This document shows, in pieces, positions 11,335 to 23,568 of a stretch of DNA of 64,000 nucleotides. The stretch is from Hsuehochloa calcarea (taxonomy: Eukaryota > Streptophyta > Magnoliopsida > Poales > Poaceae). The translations under genes and the position numbers were made by a program. The stretch spans positions 15,001,763 through 15,065,762 of the forward strand of contig CM070601.1 in NCBI GenBank assembly GCA_036346395.1, written 5' to 3'. The notes under the pieces are model-generated. The model did not search any database, was not told the origin of the DNA, and was given only the letters and a program-made list of their open reading frames with translations. The stretch's first letter is position 1. The number at the start of each line of letters is the position of its first letter.

Positions 11335-12982
11335 GGTTAGTAGCACAAAGAAAAGAAAAACACCAAAAACCACAAATATATGGGTGATATGTGGAGTTCA
11401 CTCAATCTCACTTTTCCTCTCCCAAGTGACTTACCATTATACGGCAAAGGATATTTGGTGGAGCTTGGTTAGGAGGTATTTATCCTACACAATCTGAATT
11501 TCACGATGTTGTAAAATTAAGTAATAATCCAAGCTAGAAAAATATTGCCTATGTGCTAATCCAATAGATGTAAGTGAAGTGTCTGAACGCACACGCAATG
11601 ATCAATGTGACTCAATGCAACAAAGGAATGAGCTAAATAGAAACAATCAGGAACAATAGCTCGTTTGCATCAAGTACTAGGAGAGACGCTAGCCAATTGT
11701 AATAAAAATAAGGGCACGGAATTACTCCAAAAAATTAAATACTCTAACTGAATATCTGGTGTAGAGTACTCACCCGAGTTCGGCCCCCTTTTTTTTACCT
11801 CTTTTTTTGGCCTCCCTTTTTTTACTACCCCGTAAGTGACTCCGAAAGATTCAAAATCTTATTCTGAATCTAATTAGGTATATGAGTCACAATTTTTTTT
11901 TGGGAAAACACAGGGGTAAAATTCTCTCTCTCTAAACTTTGATTTTTTTTCCAGCCGAGGGTGATGCACTATCAAATGATGATATTCAGTCGAGATATAT
12001 AATTTAAGAGTAGCCCATAATGCAATTATCAAAGACTAGTCTCAAATATCAAAGGATTTAAGTGAAACCCTCCTTTGGATGGTCCGAATGTGTCCGACTA
12101 GGATTCTTCGAGGCGATTAGGACTCCTGCAGCCGGCCGAATCAAACACGAAGAAGAATCCTCAATATTGAAACAAGAACACGAATTCCGAGAAGTAAATT
12201 GAATCTACTTTTTAAATGCTAATTGAAGGATCAACTAGCGAATTTTCAACGATTTAATATGCAAGGATTGAGCTACGCAAAGGACACTAAGATCAGCACG
12301 TAAACAAATTTTCTAATGGATCAAGACTTAATAAAACTCACGAAAATAACAGATGCGAAACTAGGGTTTGGATTTTTTTTGTTTTCGGTTTATGGACTGT
12401 AGGACAGTAAGTAATAAACTAAAATTTAAAGGGATAAGATCCTACCGAGTAAACTGCGATGATACGGGGTCGCCCGATCTTCTCGCGTAGAATGGATACT
12501 CACGGGAGTCTTGATAAATTGTAATGATCCTCCAATACCAGTGCAAGGGACGAACACTCTTTAATCCGCCAAAACCCACTCGTGTTGATTTCGTCGACCA
12601 CCAAGCGAAGATCTATTGTGCACCCAATTCCCAGCGGAAAGGCTGAACGATCTTGATTGAAGAAGACACTCCAAATTCCCAATGGAATTTCGATAGCAAA
12701 GCTAAACTCGAAAACTTTAGTAGATTGATTTTTTCTCAAACGTGGTCTGAGGTTACAATGGGGGTCTACCCCTCAATATATAGTGCCCCTTCTCCACCTC
12801 ATGGCTGGCCAAGAGGCCCTACACTTACTCTAATTCAGATTAGGAGTCATACTCCAATTCCGACACATTCCAAAACAAAAAAGGAAACCCTGATTTTTAC
12901 AACCGTCACATTGTTTCGATCATATCTTTTGATACAGAATGAATTTCGGAGTGAGGGAGGATCCGTTGGATTGGTCTTGAAG
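11335..12982 (-). repeat. gypsy LTR and untranslated leader
   Basis: This non-coding stretch lies between a gypsy pol end on its right and a gypsy gag start on its left, both on the minus strand. A minus-strand TATA box (CACTATATATTGAGG) is at 12777-12782. T-rich runs at 11790-11823 and 11893-11960 lie in the leader. I could not fix the LTR ends or the primer binding site by eye. The position and promoter argue that it contains one LTR, but its limits are inferred. Confidence 0.5.
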
Positions 12983-13395
12983 TTATCTTTCAACAAGCAC
13001 AAGAACATCCAAATCGGACTCCGTTTGTAAAAGTAATGACCGTTTAATCCGAATGTCCTGCTGATTCCGAATCCGAATTTGATGCTGATTCCGAATCCGA
13101 ATTTGATGCTTTTCACCTTCTTCTCCATCCATTTCGGCCAACCATGCCTCCTCTTTGTCAAATAAAACTACACATAGATGAAATACTTTAGGTAGTAGCC
13201 AATTCTCATGAGAATCAAATGAAAACTCAGTTAGGAGAAGAGACACATGTTTGTTAAGAAGTTTAGCTCTTGCCCGAGTAATAGGGCCAGTTGGTTCAAT
13301 GGTGCTAGGAGGGTTAGGAGTTGAAATGGCAGGGATTTCCTCATCACTTGGAGTGGACGATGAATGTGTAATAGGGATGTCCTCATCAGGTCACC
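12983..13395 (-). pseudogene. Ty3/gypsy pol C-terminus fragment
   Basis: The minus strand is open from about 13395 to a TAA at 12983. It reads an acidic Pro/Ser/Thr-rich linker (DEDIPITHSSSTPSDEE) followed by GPITRARAKLLNKHVSLLL. The P-I/M-TRARA motif is the common end of the pol polyprotein in many plant gypsy elements. The tail holds a duplicated IRIRNQHQ segment encoded by a 24-bp tandem repeat. All upstream pol domains are absent, and the fragment ends near the GA microsatellite region. Confidence 0.65.
13060..13107 (+). repeat. 24-bp tandem duplication
   Basis: Two identical copies of GCTGATTCCGAATCCGAATTTGAT lie at 13060-13083 and 13084-13107, inside the gypsy pol tail. They duplicate eight residues without shifting the frame. 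Confidence 0.85.
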
Positions 13396-13561
13396 CCCCT
13401 TCTTTCACTTCTAGCGCTGCTTGTCTACCTCTTCCAACTCCGGTTTCGGATTTGGTGCTGGTAGCGGCGCAATGCTTCACCTCTTGCTCCAGATTTGTCG
13501 ACCATTAGTGGCGGTGCATCACGGGAGTACTGGATCTGGCGGCGGTGTGGTGCAGAGTTGG

Positions 13562-13599
<38 letters not shown>

Positions 13600-14189
13600 T
13601 GCTCAACACGGAGCTCGAGCATGGATTTGGCGACGGGCGACGTCGTGGCGGCCACGGTAGTTGGGGCCGGAGCCAAAGAAGAGGGTGCATCGGCGGCGGA
13701 CGGTGTCGGATGGCTCCATTGAATTCCGTGTTGCCGCAATAGATGGGGTCAGAGCCAAAGTAGCGACATGAGTTGGCCGAAACTCATTGAAACCTATTGA
13801 AATTTGTGAAATTTGTTGAAACTTCTCGAAACTCTCTGGCTAAAATTTGTTGAAACTTTGCATTCCAAAATTTGAAACTCATTGGAACTTGGCTTGAAAC
13901 TTTTCGTAGAACCTTCTGTAAACTTCTAGAAACGTACAATTTAAAACCTAAAATTTTTAAAATATACTCACAAAACTTCTTAAAACATCGTAAAACTTAC
14001 TGCTACACCAATGTAACGCTATACCGTCCCATAGTCGCTTTCTTCTTAAATTAAAAACATAGGTACGTACGTTAAACTGATGCATATATAAAGCGGTAAA
14101 TAGATGTCGTCATAGTGGAGAGAGAACTGATGGAGCTAAGTCATTTCCCATGCACGCTCGTACGTACGATCGCCTCCGTCACCTTTCGA
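13396..14189. other. Intergenic DNA downstream of ICR gene, with simple repeats
   Basis: This stretch holds a GA microsatellite at 13565-13595, about 15 dinucleotide units. It also has a degenerate array of TTGAAACTT-like words at roughly 13780-13950. No supported gene was seen. The part nearest 14190 would include the 3' UTR of the minus-strand ICR gene. Confidence 0.6.
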
Positions 14190-15610
14190 TTACTTTTGGC
14201 CCTTCTTCCACAAGTCGCTGAGCATCCGCATGGCGCCGCCGGTCGCGCCGGCTTTCCGCTTCCCACTGGAGCTCCCTTCGTCCGTATCCTTGCACATCAT
14301 CCTCTCCGCAGTGCTGCCGACCGAGCTATGGCGCCGCCTGTCCTTGTCCGTCTCCGCGCCCCGCGCACCGGCGTGGTGGTCCACCTCGCCGAGCACCACA
14401 GCGGCCTCCTCGGCCGCCTTGCGCCACTGCTCGCTCTGCACGCGCGAGCGCTGCATCTCGGCCTCCAGCGCCTCCCGCGCGCGCTCCGACGCCCTCAGCC
14501 GCTCCGCTACCCGGGCTTCCCGCGCCGCGCTCTCCCTCAGCGCGTGCTCTATCTCCCTCGCCTTCGCGGCCGTCACCCTCGCGGCCTCGGAGGATTCCAT
14601 GGCCATCTTCATGAGGTCGGCGTTGTCGGCCACGAGGGCGGCCACCTCCGCGTCCTTCGCCATCAGCTTCGCCGTCAGCTCGTCGATCTCCGTGTCTTTC
14701 ACCCTCAGCTCGTCGACCTCCATGTCCTTCACCATCATCTTCGCCCTCAGCTCGAAAACCTCCGCGTCCTTCGCCATCAGCTTAGTCCTCAGCTGATCGG
14801 TCTCCGGGTTTCCTTTCTTAACATTACCATCTGCAATAATGGCAATATTGTTCACCCCATCATCATCATTAGTCGTCTTCTTGGCCTCCTCAACCTGAGC
14901 ACTCTTGCTCTCAGACTGGCTCATAATTCTTCTCTCCTCGCGGCAACCATTTGTAACATCAGCTGTGACGACTTTTGCCTGCTGCTTCTGTTCTGCCGGC
15001 ACGTTGGCCTCGTCTTCCACCGGCGCCGAAGTGGTGGCGTCTCTCATCTTCGCGGCGCCGGAGCGCTTCTTGGCCTCGACGAGCGCAGCGCGCGCATCCT
15101 TCCTGGCCTTCTCGGCCTCCGCGAGCTGCTCCCGCATGTCCGTAAGCTGATCCTGCGCCTTCCCCAGCTTTGCCTCCAGCTCCGCCACCCGCGACCCAGC
15201 ACCTGCACCCGCAGGATTCTTCTGCGAATTCACCACAGTGCAAAGTTGCGAACATAAGTGTCATGTCTTTAAGCGTACGTACACAGTGTAAGTGCGTAAC
15301 TGCATTGTTCATTTCACGAGAACATGCTTGCCTCGTGCAACGGGCTGCGTGGCGACGTCCCTCGGCCGACGCCGAGAGCACGATGATGCGCGCCGCTCGC
15401 CTCCGAGCCCACGGCCGTCGTCGTCGTCGTCCTTGTGCGCAGCGGCACGCGAGGTGCGGGCCGATGCGGCAGGTCAGAGACGGCCCTGAAGTAAAGGCGA
15501 TTGTGTAGTAATTTTTCTCCAGAACCAGAACAAACTTGAAGTAATTAAGCAACATTGCTACAAAAACACTCGAAGTTAGAGGTACTCGATCGATACCTTG
15601 GCCTTGACAT
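14190..15610 (-). CDS. ICR: ICR/RIP family interactor of constitutively active ROPs
   Basis: A three-exon model gives 399 residues: exon 1 15610-15597 (14 nt), exon 2 15485-15332, exon 3 15221-14190. Intron 1 is GT-AG. Intron 2 (15331-15222) uses a GC donor, GAG/GCAAGC, and a standard AG acceptor. The lengths sum to 1200 nt with phases that fit exactly. The protein starts MSRPRAVSDLPHRPAPR, like known ICR/RIP N-termini, and continues with SPLHEKNP and RVAELEAKLGKAQDQL. It is coiled coil through most of its length. QWRKAAEEAAVVL at about residues 321-333 matches the conserved ICR motif needed for ROP binding. It ends in a basic MLSDLWKKGQK tail. The family are scaffold proteins that link active ROP/RAC GTPases at the plasma membrane to exocytosis and the cytoskeleton. 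The family call is firm; the exact ATG and the two short upstream exons are inferred. Confidence 0.85.
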
Positions 15611-16170
15611 GTGACTTTTCGTGTCTTCGAACTTGTTCGTCTTCCTGGCATAGGCCGTGCGTCCGAGCATCAGAACAAGTTGTCTTTTGAAAGAAAGAGA
15701 GCGAGTTCTTAAAACAGAACGAAACTTCAAATCTTGAATTATATTGCTGAGGATGAGCGAACGTTGGGGACGTTTGGTTGGTGTGTAAGTCTTCTTGGGT
15801 ATTAATGTGGTTGTGCTCGGCATTTGGTACATTAGTACTGCGTGTGATTGAAAATTAATCCGGTTGAAGTTTAGGTTGTGCATAGCACTTACTCTGTGCG
15901 TAGAATGTCTTTTCTTTTTCGCATTTCTTTTCCTCAAAAGTCAGGCAGAAGGTCACCAATTGGAAGAAGTTATGTCTCTCTCAGATTCGTTTACCGTATG
16001 ACCGTACCTGCATCCAACTCTGCTAGTTTCAGAAACATATATCTATCTCTACAAATCCATCACGTCCGATAATTCATTTATATTTCTACACTCTCTATAG
16101 GCTTCTTCGGTCCTAAGACAATTATTATTTTTTAATTACAGCAACTAGATTTTGAACTCAAGATCTTTTA

Positions 16171-16336
16171 ACTCTCGTATCATATTGAGTTGTATTCATC
16201 AACTAATTCACCCGAAAACTTAAACCAGTGAGGAAAGACAAACAATTTACTTGACTCTCATACCATATTGAGTTGCATTCATCAATTAATTCACCTGAAA
16301 ACTTAAACTAATAAGGAAAGACGAACAATTTATTTG
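16171..16336 (+). repeat. 83-bp tandem duplication
   Basis: The unit beginning ACTCTCGTATCATATTGAG at 16171 is repeated from 16254. Copies are about 90 percent alike by eye, with mostly C/T changes, so the duplication is old. Confidence 0.85.
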
Positions 16337-16904
16337 TACTGCAACAGAAAATTTATAAGTTTCTCATTTTGTTAATGTCAAAATATACGAAGTCCTGAAC
16401 AAATTAACTAAAAAATGACGAGATGCCAGTTAAGATTGATTGGAGCAGAAACTGAGTGGTATATCTCACCGGGTTGACGCGAGATGTCACCTGCATCGGC
16501 ACGTACCACGGAGATGTAGCTTCTAAGTTTGCACTGGTAAAAATCACGGGTACGGCTGGAAATGAATATTAGAAACGACGTCTTTGTCCCCAAAAAAGGG
16601 ATTATAGCCTACTTGGCCTTACGTACGGAACAAATTAAACCGCGCGTTTCGATCGTTTATTGATGGAATTGTTTGCTTTCCTGTGTAATTGTTATATAAC
16701 TTCCGACAGTTTTTTTAAGTTAAAACTGTTATTTTCGGTTTGTTAGATATGCTATAAAATTCGTGTTGTTGATGTGCTGTAGGAAAATAATAATCATAAT
16801 AGTCGAATTTTCATTCGTCTGATATGCTTTGAGATTTTTATTTTTTTTCTCCATACGATGAATTGGGTCCGAATTTATTATGATTTTTTTCTTCGGAACA
16901 TAAC

Positions 16905-17150
16905 AGGTTCGCCATATTGTCGTATTTTGTTAGTATATAATTTTATTTTTTGTATTTGTTTTTACTCAACTTCTCAAAGTACACGTCAGATTCATCATGT
17001 TGTCGTATTTTGTTGGTATATTATTTTATTTTTTATCTTTATTTTTTCTCAACCTCTCAAAGTACATGTGAAGAACATAACGGGTTTACTATACTACCAT
17101 ATTTTATTAGCATATAATTTTATTTTTTTGTTCTTGTTTGCTCAACTACA
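16905..17150 (+). repeat. Three diverged AT-rich tandem units of about 90 bp
   Basis: Each unit carries a GTCGTATTTTGTTAGTATATAATTTTA-like core, near 16915, 16999 and 17093, followed by a CTCAAC and AAAGTACA segment. The third unit is the most diverged. Confidence 0.65.
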
Positions 17151-17755
17151 TATGAGATTTTGAATCATAATGGAAATATAAGTTATTAAAATTTTCAAGA
17201 ATAGTTATAGTGACCAAGAACAAAAATTATATAAATATTTTACTATAATTTATATATAATAAAATTTTAAATAATATTTAAAAAAAACAGTAAACATAAC
17301 CTATAATAATTATGCGAGGCTCTGGTAGGATTCGTTTTTTCATTGGGCCTCGTCGTTGGCGTGTTTAGCTTTCTGGGCCAGGACGTACAGAGTTCGGCCT
17401 TGGCCCGGTTCACCCAGGCTCCCACCGGCCGGCTTAAACAACGCCCGGGAACGAACGAAGCAGCGCGATTAAAAGCGCAGACACGTACGTACGCGCGCCG
17501 TACACCAGACGGGTCGACGGCGACCGGCCCGGTCGAGAGGGCGGCGCACATGCAACACGCGAAACGTGGCGATGCAAACGCCTCGCAGACGCTTGCGATT
17601 CCGTGATGGCCTCTTCCTCTTCCATCCCCCCTCTGCCGCCGCCTCCGTGCGAGAAAACACACATGATACATGCGCTTGTGCCTGATCGATCGACGCATGT
17701 TCTAGGCGTTTCGAAGAAAAGGACCGTGTCGCGCATATGTGGGTGTTACTGCACA

Positions 17756-17785
17756 TTTGGATTTGGATTTGGATTTGGATTTGGA
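17756..17785 (+). repeat. TTTGGA hexanucleotide repeat, five units
   Basis: Five perfect units of TTTGGA lie at 17756-17785. Confidence 0.9.
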
Positions 17786-18530
17786 GCAAATGGCCTGCAC
17801 GTTCACAAGCATGCATGGTTATCTAGTGTAGTGTAGTGTGGTACACCCTAGTTAATAACGAGCGCGACTTGTACTCTTCCTTTCTTCACAGAGAAGTGGC
17901 AATCAATTAAGGGCCTACATCTGTACCGATAAGGTTGCTGGCTAGCTTGGTTTCTGTATGTCCAATTGTCCACCCAAGTTACGGGTAAAGCATCTTCTTA
18001 GCTATATGCCTATATGTGTGTGGTAGCATTTTTCGGTTTTGCCATATGTAAGTTGTTTAAAGTTTTTTTTAAAAAAAATCTAAGTCAAGTTTTGCAAACT
18101 TTGGAGATTTGTGTAGAGATTGTTGTGCTGTCTGATTTCACGTTGATTCGACGGGTTAGACATGCGAGTTGTACTTAAAAATCAGTCACACTATACATAT
18201 AGACTGTCGTCCCTTGCACGATCAGAACTTATAATACATACAAGCCATGTAGATAAGCTAAAAGCAAGCAGATTCTCTCAATTTGCACGACCGAAATTGG
18301 CTCTCACCGCAACACAAATTTCTTTTCTATGCACTACTAGTTCACCCAAAAATAACAGGCTGTTAAGAAAATATGAGCGATCTATTGATACTTAAATAGT
18401 ACTTCCTCTCACGTCCAATCTCCAGCCACGTCTAATAATCTCCAGCGGGCCTAACAGCTTAATTTCTCACTAGTCAAAGAACAAAAATTTGTTGCCACTC
18501 TCAAACCAAATGCATAGTCTTAGCAAGAAT

Positions 18531-21500
18531 TGTGAGACCCCAGGTTATTTTCGTAAGAGAGGTTTTCTCGGTTTTATAAAATAACGTTGAGCCAAAGTGA
18601 ATGAATTTCATCTTAACTCCATCTAAGTGAGAAGGCTCGATCAAAGCTTGACCAAAAATAGAGCCCCGGTGATCATGCGTGCTGCTCCTCTGCGAGCACT
18701 ACATGATGATTGGTTCTCTAAACGGTCCGAGTCCATACTCAAACAAATTAAAATGGAATTCACAACAGCGGGTATACATCTCATGTTGGCTCCCAAGATC
18801 ACTGACCAACACGCACATACACTTATCAATGGCAATCACAGACATACAACATTCATACAGAGACATAATGAAAGACATACAACATAATGGTTCAAGTCTA
18901 TATCGATTACAAAAGGGCCGACTGACCAAATTCAATTAAACACTTAAAGTGGCAGCGGAAAAAGGTAATATAAGCAAAAGACTAGTAGTAGTATGCCCAT
19001 AGCCCAAGGCAACCGACTGGGAGTTAAAAAAACAGCACTATTCGTTAGCGTCGCCGTAATCGGCGCTAACAAACTTGACGATCAGAGGCTCATCCTCACC
19101 TGTAATTGCAGCAAGCGGGTTGAGTACAATTGCACTCGCAAGTCCTACACAAAGAAAAATTAGTTATGCATATTGGACAATCAAAGGATAGAATTAGTGG
19201 CTTTAGTTTTGTGAAAGACGCAACAATTTTCAACCTACACATACTAGTTTTTCAATTGCCATTTCAAAATCAGATTTGAAGTAGAAATAAAACATGTGAT
19301 AAAGTTATACATTGATAAACAATCGAATCAAACAAATACCAAAGTGACAGCCCACTTTGATAAACTAAAATATATGAACACTCGTTCATGCCAAAAACCA
19401 AGTAACTATGTCAATTTTAATTGAAAAGTCTAGCGATGAAGTCTCACAAAACTAAGTGTTGTCCATAACCGTGGACACGACTATTCGAATAGTTTGATCC
19501 CTGTAGGGGAGTACTACTTTACCCACACGACTCGACTAGTCCATAAGCCACCAGAATAAACACCCTTCCTATGGTGTGTCGGCCGGGGACGTCGAGATTT
19601 GGTACTTTTCGGCAAGAAAGTGGTATTGTGCCAGGTCCCCCTTGCGAGATGAACCCCAAACTTAGTACAAACGACAAATATCGCTTGCTAAGCGGGCTCG
19701 CAAGTTATGTTGGATATACTGATGCAACAAAAATATAAAAAAATTAGTGCTCCCATGCACATATAAAAATTGCATCGGCTCCTACGAACAAATGATCAAC
19801 ACAAGGGTCATCACACAACCTAAGACCCAACCCAATAAAACCTTCCCCCTACTTGACCAAGCGGCTCCCACCCCGCATGTGGTAGTACGATAGTTACTTG
19901 GAATGACATCACATGGCTAGGTCCTTAGCGGTCTGGACAAGTCAACCACATACCCGATTTCGTGCACGAAGGCACCATCACTAGCAACCTCTTGTCCAAA
20001 CCAACTATTTGAAATAACAAAATTTATACTCAAAATAACCAGATGCGACGATCTGAACCAAAATTTATAATTGATAAGAGTGAGGTGTTTCCCACGATCG
20101 ACGGCTAATCTCACAACTGCTCTAACGTAACATTTAGACTTGCATGGCTAAGCACTCGATACAAAAAGGAAAATCATCACATCCTTCTATTCCTAAGCAT
20201 ATATGTGTACTGGAATTTAACAAGGATGGCAACAATATTTGGATATAACTATCTACTCATCACAAAAATATTGATATAACGAAATAGCATGTAAGCAAGT
20301 AACATTTCATTTCAAAATACTACTTATCAAAATTAGGATCAATATGATACAAAAGAAAGTTCAAATAAAGCTTGTCTTGCTAGAGGTCTAGTTGCTCGCT
20401 CTCAATGGCGTACGAGCCTATATCAATCGCTTCGGAATCTATATAAATATAATACCGAATAAACATCGAGAAAAGATGGAAAATACAAATTACTCAAAAA
20501 TGGATGAAATTTCTACAGTATATAGCTGATGATTTTAGTTGAATTTAGGTGAAAGAATTATTCAATTTTCATTTGAGATGAGAGAGTTATAGTAGTTTGA
20601 AAATCAGTTTTCTCAAAATTCTAGAGAAAAATCCCATCCAGTACTGTTCGTCGAAATTAAATTTTTCACAAAAATTTGCAGAGCAGTGGTGGAGATAAAT
20701 ATTATATGGATGTATAGAGAATATTATTATAAGACTAAAATAACTTGGTTCATCTAATTGGAGTTTTTATAAATTAATTATGAATTTTCAAAGTTATTAG
20801 CTTTTTCTATTGTAAAAATAATTGAGTTAAGGATTATTTTCCAAAACTATATTCACTCCTAAAGAGACATATTTTAAACCTATTTTGAAATAAAGTTCAC
20901 TTAAAATGAAAATTATCAGAATTGGTTTGACTAGAATTAGAGCTAAAATAAATTAGTTTAGCATTTTTGAAGTCAATTGAATTTTTAATGCAACAGAAAT
21001 TCATTTCCAGATTTATAAATGTATTTAAAACTTTTCTTTCCGAAGCTTACCTAGCCACAGTCGCTGACAATCGGGGTCCACTACACAGCGCTATTTTCAT
21101 TTTAATTTTGATTTCTAATTTAACCGACAGGTGGGGCCCACATGTTAGTGATACGGTCCACAGCACCGTGCATGGACCGCGAGCCTCACGGCTCGCCCAC
21201 CATCCATGATCAGCACTTAAGTCCGCGAGACCCACATGTCCTTCACTCATTTTAAAACGTCAATTGGTTTCATTTTATGTTCACGGGTCCCACATGTAAT
21301 ACACTCATTACTTCTTGAAGATAATAGTTAATTATCATAAGCAATGATTAGCCAATTAATGATGGATTTGCGCCCTAATGGCATTGCTACAGTATTGTCG
21401 GTAATTCGACAATACCGAGCTGCGCTCGCCGACGCATTGCCGGCGACTCCGCCCACGGTGGCGCCATGCAAGACCAGAGATAGATGCGCAATAGCAGTGT

Positions 21501-23013
21501 GCATCTTCTCGAACTGGTGTCGACGACGGAGGTGGACCGTACCGGTGGCTAGCCGGAGATTGGCAGCGCTACCAACTACGGCAAAGTGCATACACAACAA
21601 AAAGCTCCGCAGCATCCAATTAAGCATGGCCTCAGCATCTGCGGGACTAAGTGAGGCTACCTGAGGGTTGGAGAGGCTCGGAGATGGTCGGAGCTGGGGC
21701 CGTGTCGAAGAAGGTGACGGCGGCGGCACGACTCAATGAGGAGCGGTCGATCTGGTGAAAAAGGGAGAGAATGAGTGATCAGGATAGTTTACAAACTACA
21801 TGAGGATGCTCTAGTAGCAACGAATCGAAGAATATGTTACCAAATCAAAGTGGGAGGTGAAGAGTTGTTCTTCGGCTGAAAATGGACAAAGCTTCAAATC
21901 CTCGAACTCCTGTCGATCATAGGCAAAATTGGTTGAAGGGTTTAGAGTCTCATATCCTGAGACATGATATGACACACATAATTGAGGACCATACTCACCG
22001 TGCACGAAGTTGGCACGATGATGTCCTTGGGTGCGCGCTCTAGAGCTGAGAAAAACACAATCATGTTCCCGAAGCTACAAACCAAGGCAAGGTTGCGCAT
22101 TAGCAAAAAATAGAAACAACATACGAAGGTGAAAACAATGGACACCTAGGATTGAAGCTCACCCAAGATATGAACAAGAACAAGCTTCCCTCTCCTCAGC
22201 CGAAAAGAGGAGAAGTGAGGAGAAAACTAGGGTTCGGAGGGGTTTTAACCCGGGGAGATGACGGCAATGGAGGTGGCGTCAAGTAGAGAAGCTCCAGGAG
22301 TGGTCGTAGATACGGTGGATTGATTTGGCGTTCTTTGCGCTAGAGCGAGCCCGCCGCGATGTGGTGCAGCAGCTCTGCCCAAACGCCAGCGTGAGGAAGA
22401 CGATGCTTCTGACGGGTGGGACCGGCGTGGCGGCACGTATGGTGTGGCGCGCGCGCGAGCGAGTCGGTGCATTTAGTTGACTTGGTCGAATCAATTGGCT
22501 CGGGTCGAACACGAGTCGGGGTCTGGTTCGAGCCCGAGAAAGATTACTAGGGTTTGACTAATTTGAATTTTAGTGATTCTACTTTGACCGAGCCACAAAA
22601 TATAGCAAATAAAATTCTAAAATTCTGAAATTAATAAGAGGGGTTCCTGGGATGATCTAGTACCCATATAAAATTTGAAACACCACTGTTCATGATTTAT
22701 TTACTTAATTTAATTCAAAAACGCAAGGCTATTTAGGAAGGGGTTTGGAATTTTTACAAGAGTGAGTTAAGTTCTAAAATTTTGGAAAAAATATATTTAT
22801 TCATGATAAATATTATAGTATTTAAATAAAAAAATTTCAAAATAACTTTATAAGCATTTATCTCATTTTGTTTTGGGGCTTCATATTTGATCTGTGCGTT
22901 GAACTTTGATTTGAAGTTTTTTAGATGCAATATTTGCTGCAAATGTTTCAAGAATGTCATGTATGCTAATGAGATGCGTAATAATTATCTTTATTAAATT
23001 TGGGGATGTGACA
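18531..23013 (-). mobile_element. Solo-LTR-like or non-autonomous retroelement, 4.5 kb
   Basis: On the minus strand the unit begins TGTCACATCCCCAAATTT (23013) and ends CCTGGGGTCTCACA (18531), so it has TG...CA ends. The flanking five bases are agaat on the left and agcat on the right, a target duplication with one mismatch. Neither terminal sequence recurs inside, so it is not a two-LTR element. A minus-strand coding-like tail at about 19120-19033 ends EDEPLIVKFVSADYGDANE then stop. The GACAGGTGGGGCCCACATG type of segment near 21128 is common in grass LTR elements. A solo LTR of an element with very long LTRs is the simplest reading; the family is unknown. Confidence 0.55.
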
Positions 23014-23263
23014 AGCATAAGGCTTATTTAGTTGGCATTGCAGTGGCTTATAATTCAGATTTTGCGTTTTACTATATGTACCTCTGGTATGTATGCTAAG
23101 TATGCTTGAAAACATCTTTTTTAAGTTCAAACAACAAAATTTTACTAAAATTAGTTAAAATTCTTGTAACGGAGATTTTTTTTTGCGAACATGTAACGGG
23201 AATATTTCACAATGCTACACAAGACCTAAAACTAGTTTAAACCCTTTTTATCATTAAATACTA
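23014..23263. other. Short intergenic spacer
   Basis: This is AT-rich sequence between the LTR-like unit and the MITE. No gene or clear repeat was seen. Confidence 0.5.
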
Positions 23264-23519
23264 CTCCCTTTGATCACAAAAGAGTGATATTTTTTACTTT
23301 TCAAAGTTAACACAATGCTCATTTGACCACTAAATTCTTTTATCGTAAATTCAAAAAAAGTTATGAAAGTATAATATTATGGTGGTATTTTCTATGACAA
23401 ATTCAATTGTACCATTTTCATAAATCAAAACCATACGTTGCAAATAATATTTCTGGTCAAATTTAATAGGGTTTGACTGCACCCATTCTATGACATTGGT
23501 CTATTGTCACTCGAGGGAG
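23264..23519 (+). mobile_element. Stowaway-type MITE
   Basis: The ends are CTCCCTTTGATCACAAAAG and, read inward from the right, CTCCCTCGAGTGACAATAG. Both resemble the CTCCCTCCGTC terminus of Stowaway elements. TA dinucleotides flank both sides (23262-23263 and 23520-23521), as expected for Tc1/mariner-type insertion. The 256-bp length, AT-rich interior and lack of coding sequence fit a MITE. Confidence 0.8.
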
Positions 23520-23539
23520 TAGTAAATTGCATGCTCCTG

Positions 23540-23568
23540 AAAAATAAAAATAAAAATAAAAATAAAAA
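23540..23568 (+). repeat. AAAAT pentanucleotide repeat
   Basis: A run of AAAAT units, about five, lies just right of the MITE. Confidence 0.8.

Larger units (their letters stand above)
15611..18530. other. Intergenic DNA upstream of ICR gene
   Basis: This AT-rich stretch should include the ICR promoter, but no clear TATA box could be tied to a start site. It holds two tandem-repeat blocks (16171-16336 and about 16905-17150) and a GC-rich island at about 17340-17700. No open frame here resembles a known protein. Confidence 0.5.

Noticed and set aside
13421..13739. Overlapping frames over the GA microsatellite
   Set aside because: They are (RE)n or (SL)n products of the simple repeat; no flanking coding evidence.
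14115..15257. 380-codon plus-strand frame opposite the ICR gene
   Set aside because: The minus strand encodes a conserved ICR protein; the Leu/Arg/His-rich plus-strand frame is its mirror.
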